Source: Caprella mutica (lineage: Eukaryota > Arthropoda > Malacostraca > Amphipoda > Caprellidae). Taken from it: 64,000 nt of DNA. Each line of letters begins with the position of its first letter. The stretch's first letter is position 1. The stretch spans positions 62,001-126,000 of the forward strand of contig CANNZV010001039.1 of NCBI GenBank assembly GCA_947561585.1, given 5' to 3'. Both the position numbers and the translations under genes were made by a program. Under the pieces are notes generated by a model that was given only the letters and a program-made list of their open reading frames with translations, was not told where the DNA came from and searched no databases. Positions 36,501-48,100 of the stretch are shown here, piece by piece.

Positions 36501-39008
36501 ACATAATTTAAGTGATTAACTTCAGCTTTATGTCTCTTGTTAACCATGTGGGACATCCTTAAAATGCAAGTTTCTACTCAGTCTGTCTTCTGTATTATAA
36601 TAATATCCCAATACTCTTCAATTTTGCCAATGAGTTTTACAGAAAATGATATGTTGTCGTCAGATACGTCGTATGCTAGAATTATTCAATTGTTTTTTAG
36701 TCATAGTTTAAGTACAAACCTGGTAAAGTGACGTCCAGTAGATAGGCTCTGGCGGGACTCTGGCAAGCATTGGTGGTGAAGTCAAGCAAAACGACGCCTA
36801 TGATGGTGAAACAGAGGCCCCAAGGGTGATAATCACCATTTTCGCTGATTGGTGGCTCGCCATCTGCAAATAAAATAAAATAATTATATGTTAACGATAT
36901 TAATTAGGTCGAATATATGTCGTATGGTAAATTTCTATATTATAATCGAATAGTAAGTTAGTAACTAAACCATATACCATAATGATAAATGACTAGAATA
37001 CGAAATTGCGTGCTCTACGTTACTGGCAGTATATTTTCTATTTATAATTATATTTTTTCTCACTCGGTTGGTAGGTAGCGTTGTAGGAAGATGCTGGTAA
37101 AGTTGCTGTGGAATTGTCCCAGTACGATTCGTTCTTCTGTGGAAACAAGTGAAAATAGGTTAAAAAGCAATGTTTTGAATAACTAACACTGTGTAAAACT
37201 GCTTTAAATGAATAACGTTAATTTTATTTACACTTTAATTAGAATAAATTTACATGCATGAATATCCTCACTCCCCAGGTATAGGCAATAATACATAAAT
37301 CGTTGAAAACATCATAGGAGTATTTCATGATTTGAAAGGAATCATAATTCAAAAGGACACCATAAACTCGCATGGCGAAAAAAGTGCCAGTATTTTCTAA
37401 ATTCTATGAAGAATATTGTTACTCAGAGAAAAATTATGAAAGAAATTAGTTTAAATCAATGTGAATCCAAAATAATTCATTGAACTCACCAAGTACGTAG
37501 AAGAAATTGCGTAAGTGTCTCCTAGTAGAATACCAAACAGTTTACCATTTGGGAACAATATCAGACCTTAAGGAGAAAAGAATTGATGGTGATAATGCTG
37601 AAAATGGATAATTATAGAAATCAAATATATTGAGTTATCATTTGATGGAAAATTATTCTTAAAAGACGAGTCTTTGATAAGTGAATTAACAAAGGTTTTC
37701 CACTTCAGATACTCACTTAAAAGCAGACCTATGGAGAGAACTAAGATGAATGGTCTCCTACGACCCATTCTTAGGGTACTTTTGTCACTCAGGGAGCCTG
37801 AGAGAGTATATAGAATTTATATTTAGACATCAAATTATTGCTATTCACGAGTGTGTTATAGTTTGTTCTTGTATAATTATCTTCAAGTTACAATTCGGGT
37901 TCTTATTAAATTGAATAACATTTCTTGATTCTTACCCAGAACGGGTGTCATGAACAACCCCAGAAGAGGCCCGATAAACCAGATGGAGGTTAGTAATCGG
38001 TGGTTCACTCCGAGTTTTAGGAGAGTTGGGGATACGAGTGATGTCTTAACGGCATTGCCTAACTGTATCCCCATCATAGATGCTGATATTCTAACCATCT
38101 CCAGTCTGGTCTTCTGCCTAAAATCAAATTTAGTCAACTATGGTATAAGATCTCAAAATGGTATAAGTTTTAATTAGATCTTTCACTCTATATGACTAAG
38201 AAAACTCTCAATAAGTAGAAAGATATTACCATTTTTCCCCTCCAACTTTTTCCCCATGTGTTAATATTCACCATCATACATTTTTTTTTTTGAGTTGCAA
38301 TTTACACCTTTATAAATTTTTTTTTTAATTAATTTATTCTAATCTCAGTTACAAAGTTAGTTTTTGACGTTAAAAACATTAAAAATACCAATATTTTAAA
38401 AAAGGAATAGGTAATTTATCCTCGTTAACACAGTAATTCGATATGGATGTCTTCTTTAATAATCTTATTCAATTATCATATTTGATCATTTCGCTACCTG
38501 TATATTTATAGATAACTTTGTAACAGAATCTCTTTCAAGATGACTACCTACTTATATATTTAAATTGAATTTATATCCATTTGATATCTTCAATTTAACT
38601 TTCCATATGATTTATGTACTTATTAACTTCATTTCTATATGCTGAGATTTATATAATTATATGAAAAATATAGGTAGAAGCTTCATCTCTCCATTACTCT
38701 ATACTATTTTTTTATGAGTATGCATAATTCATTATAATATCATTCGTGAATACATTTCAGTTATTTCTAACACGAAATATTAATAAGGTTCATTGTTTAT
38801 CAAATATGGGATTTACAAACCTGTAAATATGAGTAAACTCATCCTTTTCCTTTTCTTCCCCAAATTCAATTTCAACATCTTTTTCATCCAGTCTAATACA
38901 ATCTTCTTCCTGGACTGGTTCCTTTTTCGAGTTTTTCATATTCTGCCATCGATTCTTCGTCCATTTGTCGGTCTCTGTGTCCTCCATATCTTCCCATGTG
39001 TCCTTCAT
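27518..39008 (-). CDS. SLC45-family proton-associated sugar transporter, copy B
   Basis: Tandem paralogue of the gene at 3739-13228, with the same 14 exons and splice phases: 38821-39008, 37936-38117, 37717-37797, 37490-37566, 37064-37136, 36720-36863, 33855-33956, 33476-33603, 32799-32867, 32370-32477, 31494-31604, 31166-31296, 28034-28208, 27518-27763 (stop TAG). About 604 residues with no frame break, so probably functional. Start chosen at MKDTWEDMEDTETD, the first ATG in the conserved exon. It keeps [16 protein letters not shown] and [10 protein letters not shown] but departs from copy A and the family at several motifs: TM1 has NAVKTSLVSPTLL where A has [28 protein letters not shown] replaces [25 protein letters not shown] replaces [10 protein letters not shown]. 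The last two exons are nearly identical to copy A. Proton coupling or substrate may have changed; this is inference. Confidence 0.88.
29003..29090. repeat. Direct duplication of ~46 bp
   Basis: The block gagctgtgtgaaatatacgt followed by atgtt and a t-rich gacggctct/gatggctct end occurs twice in a row. It lies in the long intron between exons 12 and 13 of SLC45 copy B. Confidence 0.6.
29120..30206. mobile_element. Element bounded by inverted ttccactgaggaaag minisatellites
   Basis: The left end (29155-29280) has eight units of ~15 bp, ttccactgaggaaag. The right end (30098-30195) has the inverse, cctcagtggaatttt. The outermost bases, ggtac...gcagaa at the left and the inverse at the right, suggest true termini. 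The 800-bp interior is AT-rich and non-coding. It lies inside the enlarged intron 12 of SLC45 copy B, which is 131 bp in copy A and about 3 kb here. Target duplication not read. Confidence 0.6.
34179..34335. mobile_element. Truncated hairpin MITE with 42-bp perfect palindrome
   Basis: A 42-bp perfect palindrome occupies 34179-34220 (arm agttggtgtccatgatacctg). It is followed by a right arm, ttcttatattctcgtggaaa to ccctacgtgta-tggcc, which matches the arm of the full element at 56916-57189. The matching left arm is absent, so one half is lost or replaced. It lies upstream of exon 7 in the intron of SLC45 copy B. Confidence 0.65.
34900..35400. repeat. ~29-bp tandem array (agatctagccgtttattacg unit)
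   Basis: About ten good units of agatctagccgtttattacg plus accaatacc at 35050-35330, with decayed units on both sides. There are no unique spacers, so this is a minisatellite and not a CRISPR array. Intronic in SLC45 copy B. Confidence 0.85.
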
Positions 39009-39618
39009 GAATAAATAGCGTAAAAATGAAATTCAACTAAATAGAAACACAATTTATTTTATGAATTCACGTGGGTACTTCTGATTGAATTAAATAAGTA
39101 TGCGAATTCAATGAACACATTCACTATGAGGTAAATAATTCTAATACTCGCTGTTTATATTATATATACTGATGAAAGAAAACTAGTTTTGCGACCAAAA
39201 TGTTGAAATTTCAATTCTAATTTGAATGATTGAGTTGAGTATTTTGACAACAGTGTTAAGAATATAAATTAGGTCGGATGCAACATCACACCGCATCACC
39301 TCCTGAGTACTAACTGCCTTTAATTCCTTGTTAACACTATATTTATAAAAAAATATTTCACAAATTATCGGTCTATATTAAAATAGCAATTTTGTTTTAA
39401 TTCACCTGAAGACGCACCTGTACAAATTAGAAGAACATACCTAAAATTAAGTGTAACTATGTATGATTAAGTGAACTTTCCTCTCAAATCAGAAGCCAAT
39501 TTAACTTATTTACTTTATAAAACATTTATTTACATTGAAAATTTAATTCAAGATATTAATGATATTAATGACAAAACTGGATATGTAGTTTTTTCATATA
39601 GGAATGTGTAGATGTTGG
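39009..39618. other. Region upstream of SLC45 copy B
   Basis: AT-rich; the copy B promoter is expected here, but no core element can be singled out. A short stretch around 39230-39310 (gagttgagtattttgac, then a ggcactgcatcacc-like block) resembles 13450-13500 upstream of copy A, so some ancestral 5' flank may be shared. Confidence 0.35.
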
Positions 39619-40435
39619 TGATATTATATTAGGAGAGTCCAGGTTGAATAGGCTCCAAAGTTTTTAAATTTTTAGGGATAATCATCGATAGCCACTTGAC
39701 TTTCTGTAAGCATATCGATCACATTTCTGCTAAGATTTCAGTGGCAGTTGGAATGTTGCATAAGTTGAATAGTGTGCTTCACTCTCTGCCCTGTTGTCAA
39801 CATATTATGCTTTGGTACATCCCCATTTGTTATACGGAATTGAAGTTTATTTCAATACTGCAATTATTCATAGCAATAGAATTGTTTCACTGCAAAAGAA
39901 AGCAATCAGAGCTGTCAATTGTTTAAAATTTTATGAACATGCTAACAATCATTTCCATAGGAATAATATATTGAAGCTTAACGACCTCCATAAGTTAATG
40001 ACATGTATATTTATGTTTAAAACATTGTACTGTGATTTTAATATTGAATTTTAACTGTAATAAGATATCACTCTGACTCTCATCAATATTCCACTTGAAA
40101 TAGCAGTAATTTAATTTTTCCATTGTTTTCAAAATCAAAATCACAACATTCAATAGAATATGTCGGCCTGAAATTTTGGAACGATCTGCATCCTGATTTT
40201 AAACAACCATCATCTGTATATAAATTCAAGAATAAATTCAAGAAATTCCTTTTACAAAGCTATATGTAATCTTTTTTCACTCTAATTGTATTTATTAGGT
40301 CTTATTGGATTTTTTTTTAATTTTAGTTAGGTTGCCCTAGAAGCTTCGGCTTATTTGGGCTCTTATTTAGAATTTTAATTTTGTACATTGTGTTTTATGA
40401 CACTTTTTTTCTGAATAAAGAATAAAATAAAGAAA
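39619..40435 (+). mobile_element. 5'-truncated non-LTR retrotransposon (LINE), 3' end
   Basis: C-terminal part of a LINE reverse-transcriptase ORF in two or three frames. It reads FLGIIIDSHLTFCKHIDHIS, then HPHLLYGIEVYFN, RIVSLQKKAIRAVN, and finally YKFKNKFKKFLLQ before a stop near 40268. The 3' UTR ends in a repeated aataaa/aaataaa tail (40410-40435). The layout (RT thumb, KKAIR motif, A-rich tail) is that of jockey/CR1-like LINEs. Frameshifts near 39795 show it is dead; clade not certain. Confidence 0.7.
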
Positions 40436-42787
40436 TAAAATAAATGATATTGGAATTTTTCGATAAAATATTTATATTTCAAATTGAATATCAATACATT
40501 TTTTCAAAACTTCTATTTCAACTTTAATTATTTTTATTTTAGTTTAGCTTCATTGTTCTTGGTCTCAAATTACTGATAATATTAGTTAGAAATATTAAAT
40601 CATAGCACTTTCTTAGATTTCTTAGGAAATCGGTTAATTCATTAATTAATAAAAATAAATCTAATTTGAAATTTGATTTTCTTGTTCGAATAAAATATAA
40701 GCACATTACACAAGAATAACCTGCCACAAACTATATCAAAATTGATTGAAAATTGAAAAAGTACAGTTAAAGTATATTAGAAAAAATATGAGAGAATTTG
40801 TAATAAGAAATCGCATTTATAACTTGAGTCCCTCAGGAAAAAAATAAACTAATTTTGATGCCTTTTGCGGTATGCTATGCAAGAGTAATGTGCATTTATT
40901 TTAATCGCAATAGAATTACACATTTGTAATTAAAAATACAAAGAAAAAGTAATTTTTCTTTGGTAATTTAAAAAAAAAATCATAAAAATGTTTAGGTTAA
41001 ATCATTCACACTAAAATTTTCTACAATTTGTGACCGAGAACAATGAAATATAATTAAAATTTTAGAAGTTGTGATGAAATTGAAAAAAATGAATTTTATA
41101 AAATTTTCTATAAAAATTTTAAAAATTCATTTCATCCAAAACATGTAACGAACAATGGCTTCACAGAATTCAATTTTAAATATCTTATCAAAATTCAGCA
41201 ACATTGGTATGTAAATAAAGAAATCGGTTAGAAACACTATAATATAGATTAGTTCTCCCGCAAAGAAAAACCAGTTTTCTTCAGAAAAACAGATGAAAAC
41301 TGCTGAAATTTATTTTTATGGTAGACTATAACATAAAGAGCTCATTCATGCAAAAGTCTAATATTGTGAAATAATTCAATTAACTACTGCGATCATAATT
41401 ATATATGTGAATTAAAGTATTACTTGAATATTTAATTACCAAATTCATTCATTGGGAGTATAGCAAATTTAAAAAATTACCCAGTCCCAAAGTTCAAAAT
41501 TAGGCGGTAAAAGTTTCATATACCATTCATAGTGATGATTAGTTAATTACTCAATTGAAGATTTCAGCAGCACTTCATAATTATTTAAAATAAACTACTC
41601 TGGCACTACTATAGTAACATTATAAGCTCACATATGTATGTATCTACTAGAATCTTCAATTGAATTCAGCACACCTACCTGAATTTTCTATTCCGCCACA
41701 TTTACCTGAACCTTAGAAGTTGCACCACATTCGTATGAACTTTCATTTCAGACATTTTCTAAGAGGTAAGCCTAATATTCTTCCTCCTGTGCAGGAATAG
41801 TTATTGAATATTCTGCTTCTTCTGCATTCTATCTCATTTTCATAAAAATCAATGTCATATATCCATAAAGATTTGTTTGGTTCTGGAATATATAAGCCCG
41901 TTTATACTAACCAAAGAATAATGAAGTTAATACGTTGGTCATTTCCTAGGCAGCATGGAATAAATTCAAAACGGGACAGGCTACTTTGTAATTTTATTTC
42001 TTTGTTTACCAAAATTTTGTAAATGATGATTTCTGCTCCTTTGCTAATAGCTTTCGAATGAATTCAGAAAGCCAGTGATTAATGAAAGTTTCAAGATTGT
42101 CAATGACGTGTCAAATATTTATGTTTATTCTATTATTAGCAGAAAGCATCATTTCGAATTTTGAAAAATAAGGAACTAGCAATTGGTAAATTTTCTGCCA
42201 ATTTCCAATGAAACATTTTAATCAAACAAATGTTCGTAGTAAAGTTCAGTCTTTATTATTCAATTTGAGACTCTTCTATTTTATCATTACAATTTCAGTC
42301 CATGCATAGTCTTTACAGCTATTTATAGTTTTCATAACAGGAAGTAATTGTTAATTATACATGCACATCTCTGTAAAATTCGAAGAAACCTCGTTAGTGA
42401 TTGGTCTGAAAACTTACAATTTCGCTACACTAACTATTTACCATAATAGTTCAGAAGTTGAAATGACTTCAAAGTAGTTACTTCATTAATTAACAGAAAG
42501 TACTATTATCAGTTATACCCCAGACCAAAAAAAATAAGATATTTTTCTGCAGTATAAACGGCTAACTTTTAAGCGACAGTTAGAAATAATATGTAGAGAT
42601 AGAGGTTCTTATTTAATGGATGATTGAAAGGATAGGCTCACTGCAGAATTTTACAAGTTATTCAAATCACATTTAACATGAAATATTTAATTTAATTTAA
42701 CTTAGGAAAAATGATTCATTTTACGAATAATTTTCCCAATTGTATTCAAACATTAAATAAACTAAATAATATGTATCGATATCTTTA
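40436..42787. other. Intergenic AT-rich sequence
   Basis: No exon, element end or array that I can defend. A single decayed match to the 27-bp satellite unit (ttctattccgccacattta) sits at 41686-41706. Confidence 0.4.
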
Positions 42788-43170
42788 CACAGTCTTGAAG
42801 CTTGTCATTCTTGTTTCTAACGGAACCACCAGATATTTGACACGTCATTGAAGCTTGTCATCTTTGTTTCTAACGGAACCACCGGATATTTGACACGTCA
42901 TTGAAGTTTGTCATTCTTGTTTCTAACGGAACCACCAGATATTTGACAAGTCATTGAAGCTTGTCATCTTTGTTTCTAACGGAACCACCGGATATTTGAC
43001 ACGTCATTGAAGTTTGTCATTCTTGTTTCTAACGGAACCACCAGATATTTGACAAGTCATTGAAGCTTGTCATCTTTGTTTCTAACGGAACCACCAGATA
43101 TTTGACAAGTCATAGAAGTTTGTCACTCTTGTTTCTAACGGAACCACCGGATATTTGACACGAAGCTTGT
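42788..43170. repeat. 53-bp tandem array, about 7 copies
   Basis: Units begin cattgaagcttgtcat and contain ttgtttctaacggaaccacc and gatatttgacacg. Two alternating sub-types (aagcttgtcatctttg, aagtttgtcattcttg) suggest past amplification as a dimer. Non-coding. Confidence 0.9.
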
Positions 43171-45116
43171 CATCCTTGCCTTTAATTGTCCAAGAGACTT
43201 CAAGATTTTAGATTCAGTCAGTTCTTGTCTCAGATTTTCTATGCATAAGAGATGTTTTATAATTTAGTTAAAAAAAATAATCGAAAATTTGATTTTATCA
43301 AAGTTGTTCATTTTGAAATGTAAATAGAATATTCAAACAATAATTTAGTTACAATGCATAATGCTAAAGATTCCTGTTTAATGTGATAAGCTACAAAAGC
43401 TGTATTTAAGATATATATCATTATTTAAAATCTTTCTTTAGATCCCCACTCACTCACTCTTACAGTTTATCAATATATACTACTAATATCCTATTGTTGA
43501 ATTTGTTCACGATCTGTGACTTCTTCATTTATTCATTCCATAGGAGTGCTACATAAAAAAGTTGAACAGTTATTGACTTTCTCTTGCCGAAGATCGTCAC
43601 TAATTCTATGTATAACACTAATTTCAATGTGATTCTTTCATACTTTAACACGTGGCAGTGAAAAAATACATCGATTACTTTATTTACAGAGATTTTTGAA
43701 TACTCATCAAAACATTCCACGCAACTTTCTAATATAATAAACTTTGAATAAATATCAAAATGGTAACTATTGAAGAATTTTTAATTGAGAAATGAAATGG
43801 TGTTCTTGAAGTTTATTTATTTACATTTATCGTTTTTTAGCGGATAATCAAAATGAACCAAATGATGAAAATGAACTTGGAGACCACGGTATTTATCCTG
43901 AAAATTATTAACCTGATAGTAAAATGATTTGAATCTCATACACACACGTCTGTTTCACACTATCAAAAAAGTTTCTCACAACAGGATTGTTAAATCTATT
44001 ACCTAGCTCTGATAGGAGAATTTCACTTAGTTCGTTACTATTAAATATTTGAATCGAAACTTTGTTACTTAGTTTATTACGTAATTCTATGCAAAAGTTT
44101 AATTTTGTATCTCGGATCTTCATTCTTCCATTCTACTACGATGAGCCAACCATTGGGACCTTGGTGATTATAACTACAAGAAGACGTACGCAAGCCACAC
44201 TAATTATTAAGTGTTTGAGCACTTTAACTCTGAAAATAGTTTCCTAAGACTCTTCAATTCGATTTTGCGTTTGGAATAAATTCAAATTTCATATCATTCC
44301 AACAATCAATTTCAGTCAGCATTGAACAAATTAGAAATATGTTATAGACACCAAACTATCATCAGAAAAAATCATTACTTGTCTACAAATACTTATTATT
44401 CGTCATCAAAATATTTAGTATTCGTCTACGAAAACATACTCTTCGAAGACAAAATCTTATACTATTCGTCAAAAAAGTATGTTATCTGTCAGTAAAATTT
44501 CAATTCTTCTGCCAAAAAAAAAGCAGATTTTCTGGATGCATAGAACCCAAATCTTTGAATGATTGTAAGCATATATCCTTAATAGGTAGTGTTTATTCTT
44601 ATTTATTGATAGAGAAGTAGAAAATACTCCTTCATTACTCTTCACTCTAAACCTACATAGCTATCAAAACTTTTCAAATAAATTGTATTATAGCATTATA
44701 TATCACTATTCATTACTTTATCAACTATATAATAAATATTTTATATTTCATTATAGCTAATAATCACAATACTCTCCTATCATCTACTAAATTAAGAAAT
44801 AGCTATCTAAAACATAATAATTAGGATTATTTATTCATTTTTCTTCTATAAATGTTAACTATTTAATAGAATCACCACATAACGTTCAAGAAGTATTTGA
44901 TACAACTACTTAAACTTTTAAGACTACTCTATTTGTGCATTCCGTATTAATTACATAAAATCTATCAGCAGATTGTATATCGAGGTAAAGAATTGAACAA
45001 ATTTGTCTATGCTATATTCACGTAAACATTTATTGCCTATAAGGACCAGAGGTCTTCTAATTTCTCATCCCTCGAGAATATTTCTTGAAATGTTTCTCCT
45101 GTGATTGTCTCTTCAG
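43171..45116. other. 3' flank of the UBXN11-like gene
   Basis: AT-rich, nothing recognised except a degenerate run of attcgtc-containing segments at 44370-44515. The polyadenylation site of the minus-strand gene must lie here; which signal is used is unclear. Confidence 0.4.
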
Positions 45117-48100
45117 TTAGGAAGCATCAGATGAACTTTCTCGAAGATCATCTGGCAGCAGAAGATTTGGAAGTGTAGATGTGAGCGCAGGGTGTAAATT
45201 AGGAGGGATGATTGGAAGAGCTGGGGAGGAGGTTCTTCTCGAGTAGTGACCTGAGTAATAAGCAGTAGAACTTGGTAGGAAGGCGCTTCCTGTCCCACGA
45301 ATTGAACTGGAAGTGATTGTGGAATGGCCAAGAGGTGAGGTAGAAAAGGCTCCTATGGAACAGCTTGCAAGGCTTGATATTCCTAGAGGAGCAGGTAAAG
45401 TTGGCATTGCTATTGATGATAAATGTGAAGCTGTCGTCAAGCCCGAAGGTTGCCTATCTTTAGCGATTGATGCTTGTGCTGCTGCAGCAACTACAGCAGA
45501 AATTGCACCAGATGTATAGTACTGAGACTGAGATGGTACACCAATTCCAGATAGACTGAATAACCCACCATTCATTGATGCACTAGATGCAGGATGAACG
45601 AAATCTGACCCCAGGCCGTGAACCCCAAGGTTCGAACTAATTCCTGATAGGAGAGAGGAATGGTCTAAGGCTGTCGGAGAATTGCCAAGAATGGAAGACC
45701 CAATTGCAGATGAATAGTCGCCATGCAGTCCTGTGGAAAACAGATCAAATTATACCGATTGTCATACTTAAAAAGTTACGATAATGACTACTGACTAGTC
45801 CATTATATAACAAATACTTGGCTCTTAGATTAGATTTCAATTTATTTAGATGTTTAAATGGGATTCTGATGTTCAACTAGATCACCTGATTGTCCTAGTA
45901 ACTTCGATGAAGAACCGCTCCCAGCAGCTGTGATTACTTTCAAAGCTTGAGCCATATCAGTTGGTAAATTGAGCGAAGTAGGCGGGGAGGTTCTGCCTGA
46001 TGATTTTAAATGCAAGGTGGCATTTGGAACAAAGCCTAACTCTGCCATTGTGGCATCACCCCTATCAAGAACCTGAGGTAGAAGGTCAACATGAATATAT
46101 GCCACACCTCTTACACAATAAATATGAAATCCGTAGATTGAGATCAAGGCAGAAATATTCAATCCAATTATCGAAAACACATAACTCAATTTCAAACATG
46201 GAAATTCACTTTAGAAACAATTGTATAATATTGAAGAATTAGTAAGAGCTTATTCACCTCATATGGGTAGGTTCGAATCACTTCAAAATTGTCATCACCA
46301 TCTCTATAAGACCTCAGGTATGACCTTAGCTTGTCCAAAGTGTCAGATGCCTTCAATTTTATCAAGTAAGTTTGAGAACCTGAGAAAGTCATATTTATTT
46401 ATATAGGCATCACTGCTCTTCACACCAACAAATATTATAATCAAGCACAGACATACCGTTTGCTGCGCGAATTCTTAGTGTCGTGATAATGATAGGCTGG
46501 CGTGCAATCGATGACTTTCTTCTGCCGCCAGCTGCAGCGCTAGGTGCGATCTTGGTCGCAATTGAAGTTGGTTGTCTTACTGTAATAGCAGGAAGAATCT
46601 TTACTGAAGCGGTAGGTTGTTTTGCAACGACTACTCCAGCCGACTGTTGTTTGACAGCGATAGATGGAACTTGTTGGGAAGTATCTACTTGTTTTGGAAA
46701 GACCGAATCAAATGTATCGGAAGACTCTGCTGTGATAGAAGTGGGAATTCGTTCATTTAGCTCGTATTCGTCTTCTTCCTTGAAGGAAGCCAAGTCTTCT
46801 TTAACAGGTTCTTCACTTTCAGATTTAGCTTCTTCCTCGTCTTCTTCTTCTTCATCTTCCTCTTCTTGATTCTCTTCGGCTTCATCAAGTATTGGAGTAT
46901 GCACTAATGTGAGTGAATTCTTTCTACATGTCCCCTGAAATTGATAACAAGTGATTAATTGGATACAGTTTAAATTATATTGGCGCAAAGTGCAATTATC
47001 ATATTTTTTCTACAAACCATGAGCATGCCAGACATTTCTTCCCTCAAATTCACGATCTTTCCGTTTTTAACAACACATTCTGGAACTCTGGCAAGAAAAT
47101 CTTGAACAGAGCTCCTTCTACTTCTCAGCGTGTCTACATCAACATCTGCAGTGACACCACCTCCAACAACCATTCCAATGCTTCCTCTTCTTCCTTGACT
47201 ATTTGCCGAAGGTAATTCCAACTCTTCGTGCATCATCATAACTCTGTTCATCCTATTCCATTCTCTTGGACTCTTCCTCCTGTGAAGGGCCCTGCGAGCC
47301 ACTTCGCTTATTCTCCTAGCATCACTGCCCCGTCTTGCCTCACTGCCTCTCCTTTCTCCTGGACGACGTACTTCACTACTTCTTCGAGCATCGCTACCTC
47401 TCCTCATTTCGTGAACTCGCTTGATATCTCCACCTATAAAACACATTAATTAATAAAATGGTTTAATAGGGTCTGAATAGACTAACACTTGCACTGACTG
47501 GCTAAATATATCAACTTACTCTTGATGCTACTTCTTCTTCGGGCGCTTGGCAAAACGGGTATTTCGTCGTGTCTTCCTGCTTCACTTCCTCTCCTGCATC
47601 CGTGAACACGTGCAGGTGGAGATACGGAAGGCTCAGGTGGGGGAGAAGGTCCAGTTATACCCACCGTTGGTAAAGAAGTGGTGGATATAACAGTGGGTAG
47701 AATTGGAGAAGGGGGAATTGGAGATGTTATTCTCACTGGAGGTTTAACTTCAATTCGAGTCACTTCACTTTCACTTTTGTCGCTACTTTTCTGTAGAGAA
47801 TCTCTTCTGCTGCTCAAATACTGAAAAAGTAAAGATTAAAAATTAAATAATATTCATTGTTTTGGAGAATACAGAGAATTTGGGGAATTTAACTCGCTTA
47901 CTTCATTGGATTCAGTTCGTGTCTCAATTTCAGGTTGCAGTTTGTTTGAAATGACTTCAGACACTATATCAGCTTCAGAGACGTTTCCTATAGAAGTGGC
48001 TGGTGTAACTTGTGCTACATTTGTGCTTATCTTTGGTCTTGGAGGTACTGGAGGCCTATTCACGTGCTTCCGACGGGCTGAAGTTGGAAGGTAAATAACC

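Noticed and set aside
41680..41740. Additional 27-bp satellite locus
   Set aside because: Only one partial unit matches; could be chance or a seed copy, not an array.
46483..46869. Plus-strand open frame of 128 codons with a poly-Ser end
   Set aside because: Antisense shadow of the acidic, Glu-rich exon of the UBXN11-like gene, where gaa/gag codons reverse to ttc/tct.
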